The notes under the pieces: generated by a model
What the model saw: the letters and a program-made list of their open reading frames with translations, nothing else
What the model was told of the DNA's origin: nothing
The model's database searches: none
In this document: in pieces, positions 18,423-32,900 of the stretch
Layout of the letters: each line of letters starts with the position of its first letter
Position numbering within the stretch: the first letter of the stretch is position 1
NCBI GenBank assembly: GCA_037074615.1
Contig: JAYWLJ010000073.1
Location: 62,001 to 126,000 of the forward strand
Source of the DNA: Leucaena leucocephala
Lineage: Eukaryota; Streptophyta; Magnoliopsida; Fabales; Fabaceae
Direction: 5' to 3'
Length of the DNA: 64,000 nt
Translations under genes and position numbers: made by a program

Positions 18423-21400
18423 ATGATCCGCAGTGAGTGAAGTATGTATGGCATGAGTGGATATGGCCAGATGATGTGAATGTGTAGAGGTGAGGAATGA
18501 GCGACTTCAGATCTGAGTTGGAGTGAATGGCTGATGTGAACAGTGTGCGGTATATGAGCAGTACTCCCCATTTGAATTCTGTTGCAGCACATGTGTGATT
18601 CTCCCACTTGCTTCTATTCGTGACTCCTGGATCTAGCCCATCCTATACTATCACAAGTCATCAGCTCCTTCAGTCCAGCTGTCACTCCCCCTTAATTCAT
18701 TCCGTTAGTGCATTGGCCTGGGATGAAAAATTCGAATACACATATTATTTGTCCAATTAATCATTAAAGTCGCATCAATTAATTCCCAACTATTCTAATT
18801 CCACTTCGTTGATTAACTGCTCATCATATTAGAAATGAGGACAAAATCAATAATAAAACCCTCTTTAAATGCTCTAAAAATTAATACAAATGTTAGTTTA
18901 TCACGCGACGGTGTCCCAGTAATCCTCCCCCGTGTGCCTCTCTACGAGCAATCCCCTCAAAGAGCATTGAGGTGCACGCGATCTGTTTTCTTTAAACAAG
19001 TAGCCATCAATTCTACAACACTTGTCAAATGCTTCCTGTTCACAGGCAAGGAACGTTTAACCAAATCAGCATCATTCGCAACAACTTGATATATCCAAAA
19101 CAGAGTAATCTGGTATTTATTTAGAGAAGTAAGATGAGTGTATTTTCCCTACCGTTCTTGCATTTGTGGCATATGGAAATGCGGTAAATTCCAGCCGCCT
19201 CGCATGTCTTTTGTTCAGTTCACCTTGACCATTTATGTGCTTCAAGGATTGACGATAAGCGTGAATCATAAATTGGATAGGCCAGAGGTAATGTTCTCAA
19301 TTCTTCGGTGCTCTCTCGAGTGCACAAAGCTCCTTGTCGTATGTTGGGTATTTCAAAGCTGCTCCATTTAGCTTCTTGCTAAAATAAGCAATTAGCTTTC
19401 CTTCCTGCGTTAAAACAACTCCTATTCCAACTCCAGATGCATCACATTCAGTTTCAACTCCAGATGTTGGCGTCCAGTGATCTAGCGGGTGGAATGGGAT
19501 AGAAGCTGTGAAGAGTCCGAAGGATGAATGATCCGCAGTGAGTGAAGTATGTATGGCATGAGTGGATATGGCCAGATGATGTGAATGTGTAGAGGTGAGG
19601 AATGAGCGACTTCAGATCTGAGTTGGAGTGAATGGCTGATGTGAACAGTGTGCGGTATATGAGCAGTACTCCCCATTTGAATTCTGTTGCAGCACATGTG
19701 TGATTCTCCCACTTGCTTCTATTCGTGACTCCTGGATCTAGCCCATCCTATACTATCACAAGTCATCAGCTCCTTCAGTCGAGCTGTCACTCCCCCTTAA
19801 TTCATTCCGTTAGTGCATTGGCCTGGGATGAAAAATTCGAATACACATATTATTTGTCCAATTAATCATTAAAGTCGCATCAATTAATTCCCAACTATTC
19901 TAATTCCACTTCGTTGATTAACTGCTCATCATATTAGAAATGAGGACAAAATCAATAATAAAACCCTCTTTAAATGCTCTAAAAATTAATACAAATGTGA
20001 GTTTATCACGCGACGGTGTCCCAGTAATCCTCCCCCGTGTGCCTCTCTACGAGCAATCCCCTCAAAGAGCATTGAGGTGCACGCGATCTGTTTTCTTTAA
20101 ACAAGTAGCCATCAATTCTACAACACTTGTCAAATGCTTCCTGTTCACAGGCAAGGAACGTTTAACCAAATCAGCATCATTCGCAACAACTTGATATATC
20201 CAAAACAGAGTAATCTGGTATTTATTTAGAGAAGTAAGATGAGTGTATTTTCCCTACCGTTCTTGCATTTGTGGCATATGGAAATGCGGTAAATTCCAGC
20301 CGCCTCGCATGTCTTTTGTTCAGTTCACCTTGACCATTTATGTGCTTCAAGGATTGACGATAAGCGTGAATCATAAATTGGATAGGCCAGAGGTAATGTT
20401 CTCAATTCTTCGGTGCTCTCTCGAGTGCACAAAGCTCCTTGTCGTATGTTGGGTATTTCAAAGCTGCTCCATTTAGCTTCTTGCTAAAATAAGCAATTAG
20501 CTTTCCTTCCTGCGTTAAAACAACTCCTATTCCAACTCCAGATGCATCACATTCAGTTTCAACTCCAGATGTTGGCGTCCAGTGATCTAGCGGGTGGAAT
20601 GGGATAGAAGCTGTGAAGAGTCCGAAGGATGAATGATCCGCAGTGAGTGAAGTATGTATGGCATGAGTGGATATGGCCAGATGATGTGAATGTGTAGAGG
20701 TGAGGAATGAGCGACTTCAGATCTGAGTTGGAGTGAATGGCTGATGTGAACAGTGTGCGGTATATGAGCAGTACTCCCCATTTGAATTCTGTTGCAGCAC
20801 ATGTGTGATTCTCCCACTTGCTTCTATTCGTGACTCCTGGATCTAGCCCATCCTATACTATCACAAGTCATCAGCTCCTTCAGTCCAGCTGTCACTCCCC
20901 CTTAATTCATTCCGTTAGTGCATTGGCCTGGGATGAAAAATTCGAATACACATATTATTTGTCCAATTAATCATTAAAGTCGCATCAATTAATTCCCAAC
21001 TATTCTAATTCCACTTCGTTGATTAACTGCTCATCATATTAGAAATGAGGACAAAATCAATAATAAAACCCTCTTTAAATGCTCTAAAAATTAATACAAA
21101 TGTGAGTTTATCACGCGACGGTGTCCCAGTAATCCTCCCCCGTGTGCCTCTCTACGAGCAATCCCCTCAAAGAGCATTGAGGTGCACGCGATCTGTTTTC
21201 TTTAAACAAGTAGCCATCAATTCTACAACACTTGTCAAATGCTTCCTGTTCACAGGCAAGGAACGTTTAACCAAATCAGCATCATTCGCAACAACTTGAT
21301 ATATCCAAAACAGAGTAATCTGGTATTTATTTAGAGAAGTAAGATGAGTGTATTTTCCCTACCGTTCTTGCATTTGTGGCATATGGAAATGCGGTAAATT

Positions 21401-23947
21401 CCAGCCGCCTCGCATGTCTTTTGTTCAGTTCACCTTGACCATTTATGTGCTTCAAGGATTGACGATAAGCGTGAATCATAAATTGGATAGGCCAGAGGTA
21501 ATGTTCTCAATTCTTCGGTGCTCTCTCGAGTGCACAAAGCTCCTTGTCGTATGTTGGGTATTTCAAAGCTGCTCCATTTAGCTTCTTGCTAAAATAAGCA
21601 ATTAGCTTTCCTTCCTGCGTTAAAACAACTCCTATTCCAACTCCAGATGCATCACATTCAGTTTCAACTCCAGATGTTGGCGTCCAGTGATCTAGCGGGT
21701 GGAATGGGATAGAAGCTGTGAAGAGTCCGAAGGATGAATGATCCGCAGTGAGTGAAGTATGTATGGCATGAGTGGATATGGCCAGATGATGTGAATGTGT
21801 AGAGGTGAGGAATGAGCGACTTCAGATCTGAGTTGGAGTGAATGGCTGATGTGAACAGTGTGCGGTATATGAGCAGTACTCCCCATTTGAATTCTGTTGC
21901 AGCACATGTGTGATTCTCCCACTTGCTTCTATTCGTGACTCCTGGATCTAGCCCATCCTATACTATCACAAGTCATCAGCTCCTTCAGTCGAGCTGTCAC
22001 TCCCCCTTAATTCATTCCGTTAGTGCATTGGCCTGGGATGAAAAATTCGAATACACATATTATTTGTCCAATTAATCATTAAAGTCGCATCAATTAATTC
22101 CCAACTATTCTAATTCCACTTCGTTGATTAACTGCTCATCATATTAGAAATGAGGACAAAATCAATAATAAAACCCTCTTTAAATGCTCTAAAAATTAAT
22201 ACAAATGTGAGTTTATCACGCGACGGTGTCCCAGTAATCCTCCCCCGTGTGCCTCTCTACGAGCAATCCCCTCAAAGAGCATTGAGGTGCACGCGATCTG
22301 TTTTCTTTAAACAAGTAGCCATCAATTCTACAACACTTGTCAAATGCTTCCTGTTCACAGGCAAGGAACGTTTAACCAAATCAGCATCATTCGCAACAAC
22401 TTGATATATCCAAAACAGAGTAATCTGGTATTTATTTAGAGAAGTAAGATGAGTGTATTTTCCCTACCGTTCTTGCATTTGTGGCATATGGAAATGCGGT
22501 AAATTCCAGCCGCCTCGCATGTCTTTTGTTCAGTTCACCTTGACCATTTATGTGCTTCAAGGATTGACGATAAGCGTGAATCATAAATTGGATAGGCCAG
22601 AGGTAATGTTCTCAATTCTTCGGTGCTCTCTCGAGTGCACAAAGCTCCTTGTCGTATGTTGGGTATTTCAAAGCTGCTCCATTTAGCTTCTTGCTAAAAT
22701 AAGCAATTAGCTTTCCTTCCTGCGTTAAAACAACTCCTATTCCAACTCCAGATGCATCACATTCAGTTTCAACTCCAGATGTTGGCGTCCAGTGATCTAG
22801 CGGGTGGAATGGGATAGAAGCTGTGAAGAGTCCGAAGGATGAATGATCCGCAGTGAGTGAAGTATGTATGGCATGAGTGGATATGGCCAGATGATGTGAA
22901 TGTGTAGAGGTGAGGAATGAGCGACTTCAGATCTGAGTTGGAGTGAATGGCTGATGTGAACAGTGTGCGGTATATGAGCAGTACTCCCCATTTGAATTCT
23001 GTTGCAGCACATGTGTGATTCTCCCACTTGCTTCTATTCGTGACTCCTGGATCTAGCCCATCCTATACTATCACAAGTCATCAGCTCCTTCAGTCCAGCT
23101 GTCACTCCCCCTTAATTCATTCCGTTAGTGCATTGGCCTGGGATGAAAAATTCGAATACACATATTATTTGTCCAATTAATCATTAAAGTCGCATCAATT
23201 AATTCCCAACTATTCTAATTCCACTTCGTTGATTAACTGCTCATCATATTAGAAATGAGGACAAAATCAATAATAAAACCCTCTTTAAATGCTCTAAAAA
23301 TTAATACAAATGTGAGTTTATCACGCGACGGTGTCCCAGTAATCCTCCCCCGTGTGCCTCTCTACGAGCAATCCCCTCAAAGAGCATTGAGGTGCACGCG
23401 ATCTGTTTTCTTTAAACAAGTAGCCATCAATTCTACAACACTTGTCAAATGCTTCCTGTTCACAGGCAAGGAACGTTTAACCAAATCAGCATCATTCGCA
23501 ACAACTTGATATATCCAAAACAGAGTAATCTGGTATTTATTTAGAGAAGTAAGATGAGTGTATTTTCCCTACCGTTCTTGCATTTGTGGCATATGGAAAT
23601 GCGGTAAATTCCAGCCGCCTCGCATGTCTTTTGTTCAGTTCACCTTGACCATTTATGTGCTTCAAGGATTGACGATAAGCGTGAATCATAAATTGGATAG
23701 GCCAGAGGTAATGTTCTCAATTCTTCGGTGCTCTCTCGAGTGCACAAAGCTCCTTGTCGTATGTTGGGTATTTCAAAGCTGCTCCATTTAGCTTCTTGCT
23801 AAAATAAGCAATTAGCTTTCCTTCCTGCGTTAAAACAACTCCTATTCCAACTCCAGATGCATCACATTCAGTTTCAACTCCAGATGTTGGCGTCCAGTGA
23901 TCTAGCGGGTGGAATGGGATAGAAGCTGTGAAGAGTCCGAAGGATGA

Positions 23948-26900
23948 ATGATCCGCAGTGAGTGAAGTATGTATGGCATGAGTGGATATGGCCAGATGAT
24001 GTGAATGTGTAGAGGTGAGGAATGAGCGACTTCAGATCTGAGTTGGAGTGAATGGCTGATGTGAACAGTGTGCGGTATATGAGCAGTACTCCCCATTTGA
24101 ATTCTGTTGCAGCACATGTGTGATTCTCCCACTTGCTTCTATTCGTGACTCCTGGATCTAGCCCATCCTATACTATCACAAGTCATCAGCTCCTTCAGTC
24201 CAGCTGTCACTCCCCCTTAATTCATTCCGTTAGTGCATTGGCCTGGGATGAAAAATTCGAATACACATATTATTTGTCCAATTAATCATTAAAGTCGCAT
24301 CAATTAATTCCCAACTATTCTAATTCCACTTCGTTGATTAACTGCTCATCATATTAGAAATGAGGACAAAATCAATAATAGAACCCTCTTTAAATGCTCT
24401 AAAAATTAATACAAATGTGAGTTTATCACGCGACGGTGTCCCAGTAATCCTCCCCCGTGTGCCTCTCTACGAGCAATCCCCTCAAAGAGCATTGAGGTGC
24501 ACGCGATCTGTTTTCTTTAAACAAGTAGCCATCAATTCTACAACACTTGTCAAATGCTTCCTGTTCACAGGCAAGGAACGTTTAACCAAATCAGCATCAT
24601 TCGCAACAACTTGATATATCCAAAACAGAGTAATCTGGTATTTATTTAGAGAAGTAAGATGAGTGTATTTTCCCTACCGTTCTTGCATTTGTGGCATATG
24701 GAAATGCGGTAAATTCCAGCCGCCTCGCATGTCTTTTGTTCAGTTCACCTTGACCATTTATGTGCTTCAAGGATTGACGATAAGCGTGAATCATAAATTG
24801 GATAGGCCAGAGGTAATGTTCTCAATTCTTCGGTGCTCTCTCGAGTGCACAAAGCTCCTTGTCGTATGTTGGGTATTTCAAAGCTGCTCCATTTAGCTTC
24901 TTGCTAAAATAAGCAATTAGCTTTCCTTCCTGCGTTAAAACAACTCCTATTCCAACTCCAGATGCATCACATTCAGTTTCAACTCCAGATGTTGGCGTCC
25001 AGTGATCTAGCGGGTGGAATGGGATAGAAGCTGTGAAGAGTCCGAAGGATGAATGATCCGCAGTGAGTGAAGTATGTATGGCATGAGTGGATATGGCCAG
25101 ATGATGTGAATGTGTAGAGGTGAGGAATGAGCGACTTCAGATCTGAGTTGGAGTGAATGGCTGATGTGAACAGTGTGCGGTATATGAGCAGTACTCCCCA
25201 TTTGAATTCTGTTGCAGCACATGTGTGATTCTCCCACTTGCTTCTATTCGTGACTCCTGGATCTAGCCCATCCTATACTATCACAAGTCATCAGCTCCTT
25301 CAGTCCAGCTGTCACTCCCCCTTAATTCATTCCGTTAGTGCATTGGCCTGGGATGAAAAATTCGAATACACATATTATTTGTCCAATTAATCATTAAAGT
25401 CGCATCAATTAATTCCCAACTATTCTAATTCCACTTCGTTGATTAACTGCTCATCATATTAGAAATGAGGACAAAATCAATAATAGAACCCTCTTTAAAT
25501 GCTCTAAAAATTAATACAAATGTGAGTTTATCACGCGACGGTGTCCCAGTAATCCTCCCCCGTGTGCCTCTCTACGAGCAATCCCCTCAAAGAGCATTGA
25601 GGTGCACGCGATCTGTTTTCTTTAAACAAGTAGCCATCAATTCTACAACACTTGTCAAATGCTTCCTGTTCACAGGCAAGGAACGTTTAACCAAATCAGC
25701 ATCATTCGCAACAACTTGATATATCCAAAACAGAGTAATCTGGTATTTATTTAGAGAAGTAAGATGAGTGTATTTTCCCTACCGTTCTTGCATTTGTGGC
25801 ATATGGAAATGCGGTAAATTCCAGCCGCCTCGCATGTCTTTTGTTCAGTTCACCTTGACCATTTATGTGCTTCAAGGATTGACGATAAGCGTGAATCATA
25901 AATTGGATAGGCCAGAGGTAATGTTCTCAATTCTTCGGTGCTCTCTCGAGTGCACAAAGCTCCTTGTCGTATGTTGGGTATTTCAAAGCTGCTCCATTTA
26001 GCTTCTTGCTAAAATAAGCAATTAGCTTTCCTTCCTGCGTTAAAACAACTCCTATTCCAACTCCAGATGCATCACATTCAGTTTCAACTCCAGATGTTGG
26101 CGTCCAGTGATCTAGCGGGTGGAATGGGATAGAAGCTGTGAAGAGTCCGAAGGATGAATGATCCGCAGTGAGTGAAGTATGTATGGCATGAGTGGATATG
26201 GCCAGATGATGTGAATGTGTAGAGGTGAGGAATGAGCGACTTCAGATCTGAGTTGGAGTGAATGGCTGATGTGAACAGTGTGCGGTATATGAGCAGTACT
26301 CCCCATTTGAATTCTGTTGCAGCACATGTGTGATTCTCCCACTTGCTTCTATTCGTGACTCCTGGATCTAGCCCATCCTATACTATCACAAGTCATCAGC
26401 TCCTTCAGTCCAGCTGTCACTCCCCCTTAATTCATTCCGTTAGTGCATTGGCCTGGGATGAAAAATTCGAATACACATATTATTTGTCCAATTAATCATT
26501 AAAGTCGCATCAATTAATTCCCAACTATTCTAATTCCACTTCGTTGATTAACTGCTCATCATATTAGAAATGAGGACAAAATCAATAATAGAACCCTCTT
26601 TAAATGCTCTAAAAATTAATACAAATGTGAGTTTATCACGCGACGGTGTCCCAGTAATCCTCCCCCGTGTGCCTCTCTACGAGCAATCCCCTCAAAGAGC
26701 ATTGAGGTGCACGCGATCTGTTTTCTTTAAACAAGTAGCCATCAATTCTACAACACTTGTCAAATGCTTCCTGTTCACAGGCAAGGAACGTTTAACCAAA
26801 TCAGCATCATTCGCAACAACTTGATATATCCAAAACAGAGTAATCTGGTATTTATTTAGAGAAGTAAGATGAGTGTATTTTCCCTACCGTTCTTGCATTT

Positions 26901-29900
26901 GTGGCATATGGAAATGCGGTAAATTCCAGCCGCCTCGCATGTCTTTTGTTCAGTTCACCTTGACCATTTATGTGCTTCAAGGATTGACGATAAGCGTGAA
27001 TCATAAATTGGATAGGCCAGAGGTAATGTTCTCAATTCTTCGGTGCTCTCTCGAGTGCACAAAGCTCCTTGTCGTATGTTGGGTATTTCAAAGCTGCTCC
27101 ATTTAGCTTCTTGCTAAAATAAGCAATTAGCTTTCCTTCCTGCGTTAAAACAACTCCTATTCCAACTCCAGATGCATCACATTCAGTTTCAACTCCAGAT
27201 GTTGGCGTCCAGTGATCTAGCGGGTGGAATGGGATAGAAGCTGTGAAGAGTCCGAAGGATGAATGATCCGCAGTGAGTGAAGTATGTATGGCATGAGTGG
27301 ATATGGCCAGATGATGTGAATGTGTAGAGGTGAGGAATGAGCGACTTCAGATCTGAGTTGGAGTGAATGGCTGATGTGAACAGTGTGCGGTATATGAGCA
27401 GTACTCCCCATTTGAATTCTGTTGCAGCACATGTGTGATTCTCCCACTTGCTTCTATTCGTGACTCCTGGATCTAGCCCATCCTATACTATCACAAGTCA
27501 TCAGCTCCTTCAGTCCAGCTGTCACTCCCCCTTAATTCATTCCGTTAGTGCATTGGCCTGGGATGAAAAATTCGAATACACATATTATTTGTCCAATTAA
27601 TCATTAAAGTCGCATCAATTAATTCCCAACTATTCTAATTCCACTTCGTTGATTAACTGCTCATCATATTAGAAATGAGGACAAAATCAATAATAGAACC
27701 CTCTTTAAATGCTCTAAAAATTAATACAAATGTGAGTTTATCACGCGACGGTGTCCCAGTAATCCTCCCCCGTGTGCCTCTCTACGAGCAATCCCCTCAA
27801 AGAGCATTGAGGTGCACGCGATCTGTTTTCTTTAAACAAGTAGCCATCAATTCTACAACACTTGTCAAATGCTTCCTGTTCACAGGCAAGGAACGTTTAA
27901 CCAAATCAGCATCATTCGCAACAACTTGATATATCCAAAACAGAGTAATCTGGTATTTATTTAGAGAAGTAAGATGAGTGTATTTTCCCTACCGTTCTTG
28001 CATTTGTGGCATATGGAAATGCGGTAAATTCCAGCCGCCTCGCATGTCTTTTGTTCAGTTCACCTTGACCATTTATGTGCTTCAAGGATTGACGATAAGC
28101 GTGAATCATAAATTGGATAGGCCAGAGGTAATGTTCTCAATTCTTCGGTGCTCTCTCGAGTGCACAAAGCTCCTTGTCGTATGTTGGGTATTTCAAAGCT
28201 GCTCCATTTAGCTTCTTGCTAAAATAAGCAATTAGCTTTCCTTCCTGCGTTAAAACAACTCCTATTCCAACTCCAGATGCATCACATTCAGTTTCAACTC
28301 CAGATGTTGGCGTCCAGTGATCTAGCGGGTGGAATGGGATAGAAGCTGTGAAGAGTCCGAAGGATGAATGATCCGCAGTGAGTGAAGTATGTATGGCATG
28401 AGTGGATATGGCCAGATGATGTGAATGTGTAGAGGTGAGGAATGAGCGACTTCAGATCTGAGTTGGAGTGAATGGCTGATGTGAACAGTGTGCGGTATAT
28501 GAGCAGTACTCCCCATTTGAATTCTGTTGCAGCACATGTGTGATTCTCCCACTTGCTTCTATTCGTGACTCCTGGATCTAGCCCATCCTATACTATCACA
28601 AGTCATCAGCTCCTTCAGTCCAGCTGTCACTCCCCCTTAATTCATTCCGTTAGTGCATTGGCCTGGGATGAAAAATTCGAATACACATATTATTTGTCCA
28701 ATTAATCATTAAAGTCGCATCAATTAATTCCCAACTATTCTAATTCCACTTCGTTGATTAACTGCTCATCATATTAGAAATGAGGACAAAATCAATAATA
28801 GAACCCTCTTTAAATGCTCTAAAAATTAATACAAATGTGAGTTTATCACGCGACGGTGTCCCAGTAATCCTCCCCCGTGTGCCTCTCTACGAGCAATCCC
28901 CTCAAAGAGCATTGAGGTGCACGCGATCTGTTTTCTTTAAACAAGTAGCCATCAATTCTACAACACTTGTCAAATGCTTCCTGTTCACAGGCAAGGAACG
29001 TTTAACCAAATCAGCATCATTCGCAACAACTTGATATATCCAAAACAGAGTAATCTGGTATTTATTTAGAGAAGTAAGATGAGTGTATTTTCCCTACCGT
29101 TCTTGCATTTGTGGCATATGGAAATGCGGTAAATTCCAGCCGCCTCGCATGTCTTTTGTTCAGTTCACCTTGACCATTTATGTGCTTCAAGGATTGACGA
29201 TAAGCGTGAATCATAAATTGGATAGGCCAGAGGTAATGTTCTCAATTCTTCGGTGCTCTCTCGAGTGCACAAAGCTCCTTGTCGTATGTTGGGTATTTCA
29301 AAGCTGCTCCATTTAGCTTCTTGCTAAAATAAGCAATTAGCTTTCCTTCCTGCGTTAAAACAACTCCTATTCCAACTCCAGATGCATCACATTCAGTTTC
29401 AACTCCAGATGTTGGCGTCCAGTGATCTAGCGGGTGGAATGGGATAGAAGCTGTGAAGAGTCCGAAGGATGAATGATCCGCAGTGAGTGAAGTATGTATG
29501 GCATGAGTGGATATGGCCAGATGATGTGAATGTGTAGAGGTGAGGAATGAGCGACTTCAGATCTGAGTTGGAGTGAATGGCTGATGTGAACAGTGTGCGG
29601 TATATGAGCAGTACTCCCCATTTGAATTCTGTTGCAGCACATGTGTGATTCTCCCACTTGCTTCTATTCGTGACTCCTGGATCTAGCCCATCCTATACTA
29701 TCACAAGTCATCAGCTCCTTCAGTCCAGCTGTCACTCCCCCTTAATTCATTCCGTTAGTGCATTGGCCTGGGATGAAAAATTCGAATACACATATTATTT
29801 GTCCAATTAATCATTAAAGTCGCATCAATTAATTCCCAACTATTCTAATTCCACTTCGTTGATTAACTGCTCATCATATTAGAAATGAGGACAAAATCAA

Positions 29901-32900
29901 TAATAGAACCCTCTTTAAATGCTCTAAAAATTAATACAAATGTGAGTTTATCACGCGACGGTGTCCCAGTAATCCTCCCCCGTGTGCCTCTCTACGAGCA
30001 ATCCCCTCAAAGAGCATTGAGGTGCACGCGATCTGTTTTCTTTAAACAAGTAGCCATCAATTCTACAACACTTGTCAAATGCTTCCTGTTCACAGGCAAG
30101 GAACGTTTAACCAAATCAGCATCATTCGCAACAACTTGATATATCCAAAACAGAGTAATCTGGTATTTATTTAGAGAAGTAAGATGAGTGTATTTTCCCT
30201 ACCGTTCTTGCATTTGTGGCATATGGAAATGCGGTAAATTCCAGCCGCCTCGCATGTCTTTTGTTCAGTTCACCTTGACCATTTATGTGCTTCAAGGATT
30301 GACGATAAGCGTGAATCATAAATTGGATAGGCCAGAGGTAATGTTCTCAATTCTTCGGTGCTCTCTCGAGTGCACAAAGCTCCTTGTCGTATGTTGGGTA
30401 TTTCAAAGCTGCTCCATTTAGCTTCTTGCTAAAATAAGCAATTAGCTTTCCTTCCTGCGTTAAAACAACTCCTATTCCAACTCCAGATGCATCACATTCA
30501 GTTTCAACTCCAGATGTTGGCGTCCAGTGATCTAGCGGGTGGAATGGGATAGAAGCTGTGAAGAGTCCGAAGGATGAATGATCCGCAGTGAGTGAAGTAT
30601 GTATGGCATGAGTGGATATGGCCAGATGATGTGAATGTGTAGAGGTGAGGAATGAGCGACTTCAGATCTGAGTTGGAGTGAATGGCTGATGTGAACAGTG
30701 TGCGGTATATGAGCAGTACTCCCCATTTGAATTCTGTTGCAGCACATGTGTGATTCTCCCACTTGCTTCTATTCGTGACTCCTGGATCTAGCCCATCCTA
30801 TACTATCACAAGTCATCAGCTCCTTCAGTCGAGCTGTCACTCCCCCTTAATTCATTCCGTTAGTGCATTGGCCTGGGATGAAAAATTCGAATACACATAT
30901 TATTTGTCCAATTAATCATTAAAGTCGCATCAATTAATTCCCAACTATTCTAATTCCACTTCGTTGATTAACTGCTCATCATATTAGAAATGAGGACAAA
31001 ATCAATAATAGAACCCTCTTTAAATGCTCTAAAAATTAATACAAATGTGAGTTTATCACGCGACGGTGTCCCAGTAATCCTCCCCCGTGTGCCTCTCTAC
31101 GAGCAATCCCCTCAAAGAGCATTGAGGTGCACGCGATCTGTTTTCTTTAAACAAGTAGCCATCAATTCTACAACACTTGTCAAATGCTTCCTGTTCACAG
31201 GCAAGGAACGTTTAACCAAATCAGCATCATTCGCAACAACTTGATATATCCAAAACAGAGTAATCTGGTATTTATTTAGAGAAGTAAGATGAGTGTATTT
31301 TCCCTACCGTTCTTGCATTTGTGGCATATGGAAATGCGGTAAATTCCAGCCGCCTCGCATGTCTTTTGTTCAGTTCACCTTGACCATTTATGTGCTTCAA
31401 GGATTGACGATAAGCGTGAATCATAAATTGGATAGGCCAGAGGTAATGTTCTCAATTCTTCGGTGCTCTCTCGAGTGCACAAAGCTCCTTGCCGTATGTT
31501 GGCTTTTTCAAAGCTGCTCCATTTAGCTTCTTGCTAAAATAAGCAATTAGCTTTCCTTCCTGCGTTAAAACAACTCCTATTCCAACTCCAGATGCATCAC
31601 ATTCAGTTTCAACTCCAGATGTTGGCGTCCAGTGATCTAGCGGGTGGAATGGGATAGAAGCTGTGAAGAGTCCGAAGGATGAATGATCCGCAGTGAGTGA
31701 AGTATGTATGGCATGAGTGGATATGGCCAGATGATGTGAATGTGTAGAGGTGAGGAATGAGCGACTTCAGATCTGAGTTGGAGTGAATGGCTGATGTGAA
31801 CAGTGTGCGGTATATGAGCAGTACTCCCCATTTGAATTCTGTTGCAGCACATGTGTGATTCTCCCACTTGCTTCTATTCGTGACTCCTGGATCTAGCCCA
31901 TCCTATACTATCACAAGTCATCAGCTCCTTCAGTCCAGCTGTCACTCCCCCTTAATTCATTCCGTTAGTGCATTGGCCTGGGATGAAAAATTCGAATACA
32001 CATATTATTTGTCCAATTAATCATTAAAGTCGCATCAATTAATTCCCAACTATTCTAATTCCACTTCGTTGATTAACTGCTCATCATATTAGAAATGAGG
32101 ACAAAATCAATAATAGAACCCTCTTTAAATGCTCTAAAAATTAATACAAATGTGAGTTTATCACGCGACGGTGTCCCAGTAATCCTCCCCCGTGTGCCTC
32201 TCTACGAGCAATCCCCTCAAAGAGCATTGAGGTGCACGCGATCTGTTTTCTTTAAACAAGTAGCCATCAATTCTACAACACTTGTCAAATGCTTCCTGTT
32301 CACAGGCAAGGAACGTTTAACCAAATCAGCATCATTCGCAACAACTTGATATATCCAAAACAGAGTAATCTGGTATTTATTTAGAGAAGTAAGATGAGTG
32401 TATTTTCCCTACCGTTCTTGCATTTGTGGCATATGGAAATGCGGTAAATTCCAGCCGCCTCGCATGTCTTTTGTTCAGTTCACCTTGACCATTTATGTGC
32501 TTCAAGGATTGACGATAAGCGTGAATCATAAATTGGATAGGCCAGAGGTAATGTTCTCAATTCTTCGGTGCTCTCTCGAGTGCACAAAGCTCCTTGTCGT
32601 ATGTTGGGTATTTCAAAGCTGCTCCATTTAGCTTCTTGCTAAAATAAGCAATTAGCTTTCCTTCCTGCGTTAAAACAACTCCTATTCCAACTCCAGATGC
32701 ATCACATTCAGTTTCAACTCCAGATGTTGGCGTCCAGTGATCTAGCGGGTGGAATGGGATAGAAGCTGTGAAGAGTCCGAAGGATGAATGATCCGCAGTG
32801 AGTGAAGTATGTATGGCATGAGTGGATATGGCCAGATGATGTGAATGTGTAGAGGTGAGGAATGAGCGACTTCAGATCTGAGTTGGAGTGAATGGCTGAT

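Larger units (their letters stand above)
12898..23947. repeat. Type II satellite, block A (10 copies of 1105 bp)
   Basis: Ten complete copies start at 12898 and every 1105 bp to 22843. The block carries the older allele AATAAAACCC at offset about 434. Type II differs from type I by three length changes (GCAGCA to GCA; a T lost from a T run near 13540 as read on the minus strand; an A lost at CATTTGATGG) and many substitutions, including one that creates an XhoI site (14895-14900 in the second copy). Four copies (14003-18422) share AACCGCTC where neighbours have AACTGCTC. Confidence 0.96.
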